DNA of 7,975 nucleotides from Ignavibacteriales bacterium UBA6490 (lineage in GTDB: Bacteria; Bacteroidota; Ignavibacteria; Ignavibacteriales; Ignavibacteriaceae): assembly GCA_002435365.1 (NCBI GenBank), contig DJMM01000069.1, forward strand, positions 1 through 7,975, in the 5' to 3' direction. Within the stretch, counting starts at the first letter, position 1, and every line of letters begins with the position of its first letter. A model generated the notes under the pieces. It was given only the letters and a program-made list of their open reading frames with translations. It ran no database searches and had not been told where the DNA came from. Made by a program: the position numbers and the translations under genes. Positions 6,800-7,975 of this stretch are shown piece by piece.

Positions 6800-7975
6800 T
6801 TATACATTCCGTATACTGTAGTCCAGGAAATAAATTCTGGATTCACCGGGTTTAAGGTTTTTTATATGCAGATAAACAGTATTAGTATTTCTATCGAAAT
6901 CAAATACTGCCGGTACGGTGCCTATAATCTCGCTGTTGCAGGTAAGATCCCGGACTTTTTCACTAAGATCAACCTGGACAATGCTCATATCAACATCTGA
7001 ATTTCCAGAGTTTGATATTCTGACAACCACCCTGCTGTTCCCGCGTTTTTCAACTCTTACATTTACAAGATTTCTGTCATTTGACCACCTGCAAATCTCA
7101 TCTGCGGTTGTAATCCAGAATTTCTTTCTCTTTAAATCTTTAATTATTTCTTTTACAACTCCGGTATTATCTGCCAGAAGCTGATAATCATTATGAAGCT
7201 TCATAATGTACATACCGCCCTCAAAGAGTATCCTGTCAATATCTTCCTGGTAGGTATAAAACTGGTATTCGGGCTGGGTTAATCCGAAATCCCTGATAAC
7301 CTCATAATCATCCCTGGCTGTTTTTGTCACCGAAGATATTTTCTTCTTTTCATAAAAAAGCGTTTTGGGAACCGACCTGTCGGTAAGTGAATCTGTAAGA
7401 ACATAATTGTAGCCCGAATTAATTAAAGCGGCCTCGGTATTCAGGTCATACAACCCGTGATATGGAAGAAATCCGTTGACTGTTTTTTTCGTAATATATT
7501 CAAAAGTATTTTTTGCTTTCTGCAGCTTCTCAGTTTGCAGGGCAACATTGTCAAGTTTATTTATTGTATCATTCACCGAGTTCAGGTGACCAATATCGAT
7601 AATCGGGGCAACCTCGCCATAACCGGATAACGCCTTCAGGGTATTCTTATTTGCAGTACCGGTATTCTCATCCACAAAAAAAGTAGCACTTATTTTTTCA
7701 GATGACAGCAGATCTAGGATATTGCCCACATTATTCATGTCTTTTTTAAACGAAGGAGCAATAACTGCAGCTGCTTCGTAGCCGTCCGGCCATTCTCTTA
7801 TAAAGCCTAAAGGAGAATATGAGAGCCAGCCGATGCAATTTCTGAACAGCCGGTCAAAATAAACGTAGTCCTCCTGCTCCCCTAAAACCGAGTTGGGTTC
7901 AAATCCCATCCACACAAACCTGCCGGATCCGTAGGTACCATAAACAATACCTGCGGTTTTTTTAATTCCTTCACG
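6800..7975 (-). CDS. Polysaccharide-deacetylase-like protein with amidotransferase-like N-terminal region, 5' part cut by window edge
   Basis: The frame is open to the right edge; the GTG at 7915 is an internal Val codon, not the start, because the upstream codons continue a recognisable domain. Of 391 visible residues, 1-52 look like the end of a class I glutamine-amidotransferase-like (ThuA/trimerisation type) domain: Y-G-S-G-R-F-V-W-M-G-F-E-P (15-27), then F-D-R-L-F-R-N-C-I-G-W-L (40-51). Residues about 68-300 resemble a NodB/CE4 polysaccharide deacetylase fold: I-S-A-T-F-F-V (95-101), G-F-L-P-Y-H-G (168-174) followed by Y-V-L-T-D-S (191-196), M-K-L-H (258-261), and W-I-T-T-A-D-E-I-C-R-W (287-297). 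The usual metal site is not intact: the T-F-D-D-G position reads A-P-S-F-K-K-D (73-79), and the H-[ST]-x-x-H motif reads G-H-L-N-S-V (129-134). About 303-391 is a beta-rich C-terminal domain. It may be an inactive or altered carbohydrate-binding relative. An exported location is expected but the N-terminus is not visible. It lies one base before the Fn3 lipoprotein gene, so the two are co-transcribed. Confidence 0.75.
   Translation of the reverse strand, partial: REGIKKTAGIVYGTYGSGRFVWMGFEPNSVLGEQEDYVYFDRLFRNCIGWLSYSPLGFIREWPDGYEAAAVIAPSFKKDMNNVGNILDLLSSEKISATFFVDENTGTANKNTLKALSGYGEVAPIIDIGHLNSVNDTINKLDNVALQTEKLQKAKNTFEYITKKTVNGFLPYHGLYDLNTEAALINSGYNYVLTDSLTDRSVPKTLFYEKKKISSVTKTARDDYEVIRDFGLTQPEYQFYTYQEDIDRILFEGGMYIMKLHNDYQLLADNTGVVKEIIKDLKRKKFWITTADEICRWSNDRNLVNVRVEKRGNSRVVVRISNSGNSDVDMSIVQVDLSEKVRDLTCNSEIIGTVPAVFDFDRNTNTVYLHIKNLKPGESRIYFLDYSIRNV

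Noticed and set aside
6799..6846. Longer start (GTG at 6846, or ATG at 6807) for the Fn3 lipoprotein.
   Set aside because: Both overlap the preceding coding region and add residues before the signal peptide; the ATG at 6798 has a suitably placed GGA and follows the preceding stop by one base.
7913..7915. GTG at 7915 as the true start of the deacetylase-like gene.
   Set aside because: The frame continues open to the window edge and the upstream codons complete a G-S-G-R-F-V-W-M-G-F amidotransferase-like motif, so the gene is cut by the window edge.

Overview
The window suggests a member of the Bacteroidota/Chlorobiota-type bacteria, most likely Ignavibacteria-like. This is an inference from moderately low GC, short AT-rich spacers, lipoproteins with LSGC/FSGC lipoboxes, and Fn3 domains with a recurring W-K-D-N-S signature. 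No rRNA or other taxonomic marker is present. I see no tRNA, rRNA, CRISPR array, insertion sequence or phage gene. Both ends of the window cut through a gene.

Layout. (1) At 1-388 (minus) is the N-terminal part of an exported DUF4139-family protein. (2) A 405-bp non-coding stretch (389-793) lies upstream of it and carries two blocks of short direct repeats spaced 11 bp apart. (3) At 794-1573 (minus) is a membrane-anchored VanY-like M15B peptidase with all zinc-site residues and a GTG start. (4) Divergent from it is a small lipoprotein with a heavy-metal-binding domain (1806-2102, plus), behind a good sigma70-type promoter at 1737-1765. (5) A hairpin with a T8 tract at 2109-2140 ends the minus-strand operon and separates it from the lipoprotein gene. 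(6) At 2166-7975 (minus) is a tightly packed three-gene operon. In transcription order it encodes a large protein cut by the window edge (end of a glutamine-amidotransferase-like domain, a polysaccharide-deacetylase-like domain and a C-terminal beta-sandwich), an Ig/Fn3 lipoprotein, and a 1036-residue cytoplasmic multi-PAS hybrid histidine-kinase-like protein with a C-terminal receiver.

How the genes may work together. In the operon the spacing between genes is 1 bp and 4 bp, so co-expression is very likely. The first two products probably act outside the cytoplasm on surface carbohydrate, while the third is a soluble signalling protein. Two of the three look like degenerate enzymes. The deacetylase domain lacks the usual metal-binding motifs. 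The kinase keeps its phospho-acceptor histidine and an intact receiver but has lost the N, G1 and G2 box residues needed for ATP. The most interesting hypothesis is a surface-polysaccharide or surface-attachment module coupled to a cytoplasmic phosphorelay scaffold that does not phosphorylate itself. This is inference only; the start of the operon is outside the window.
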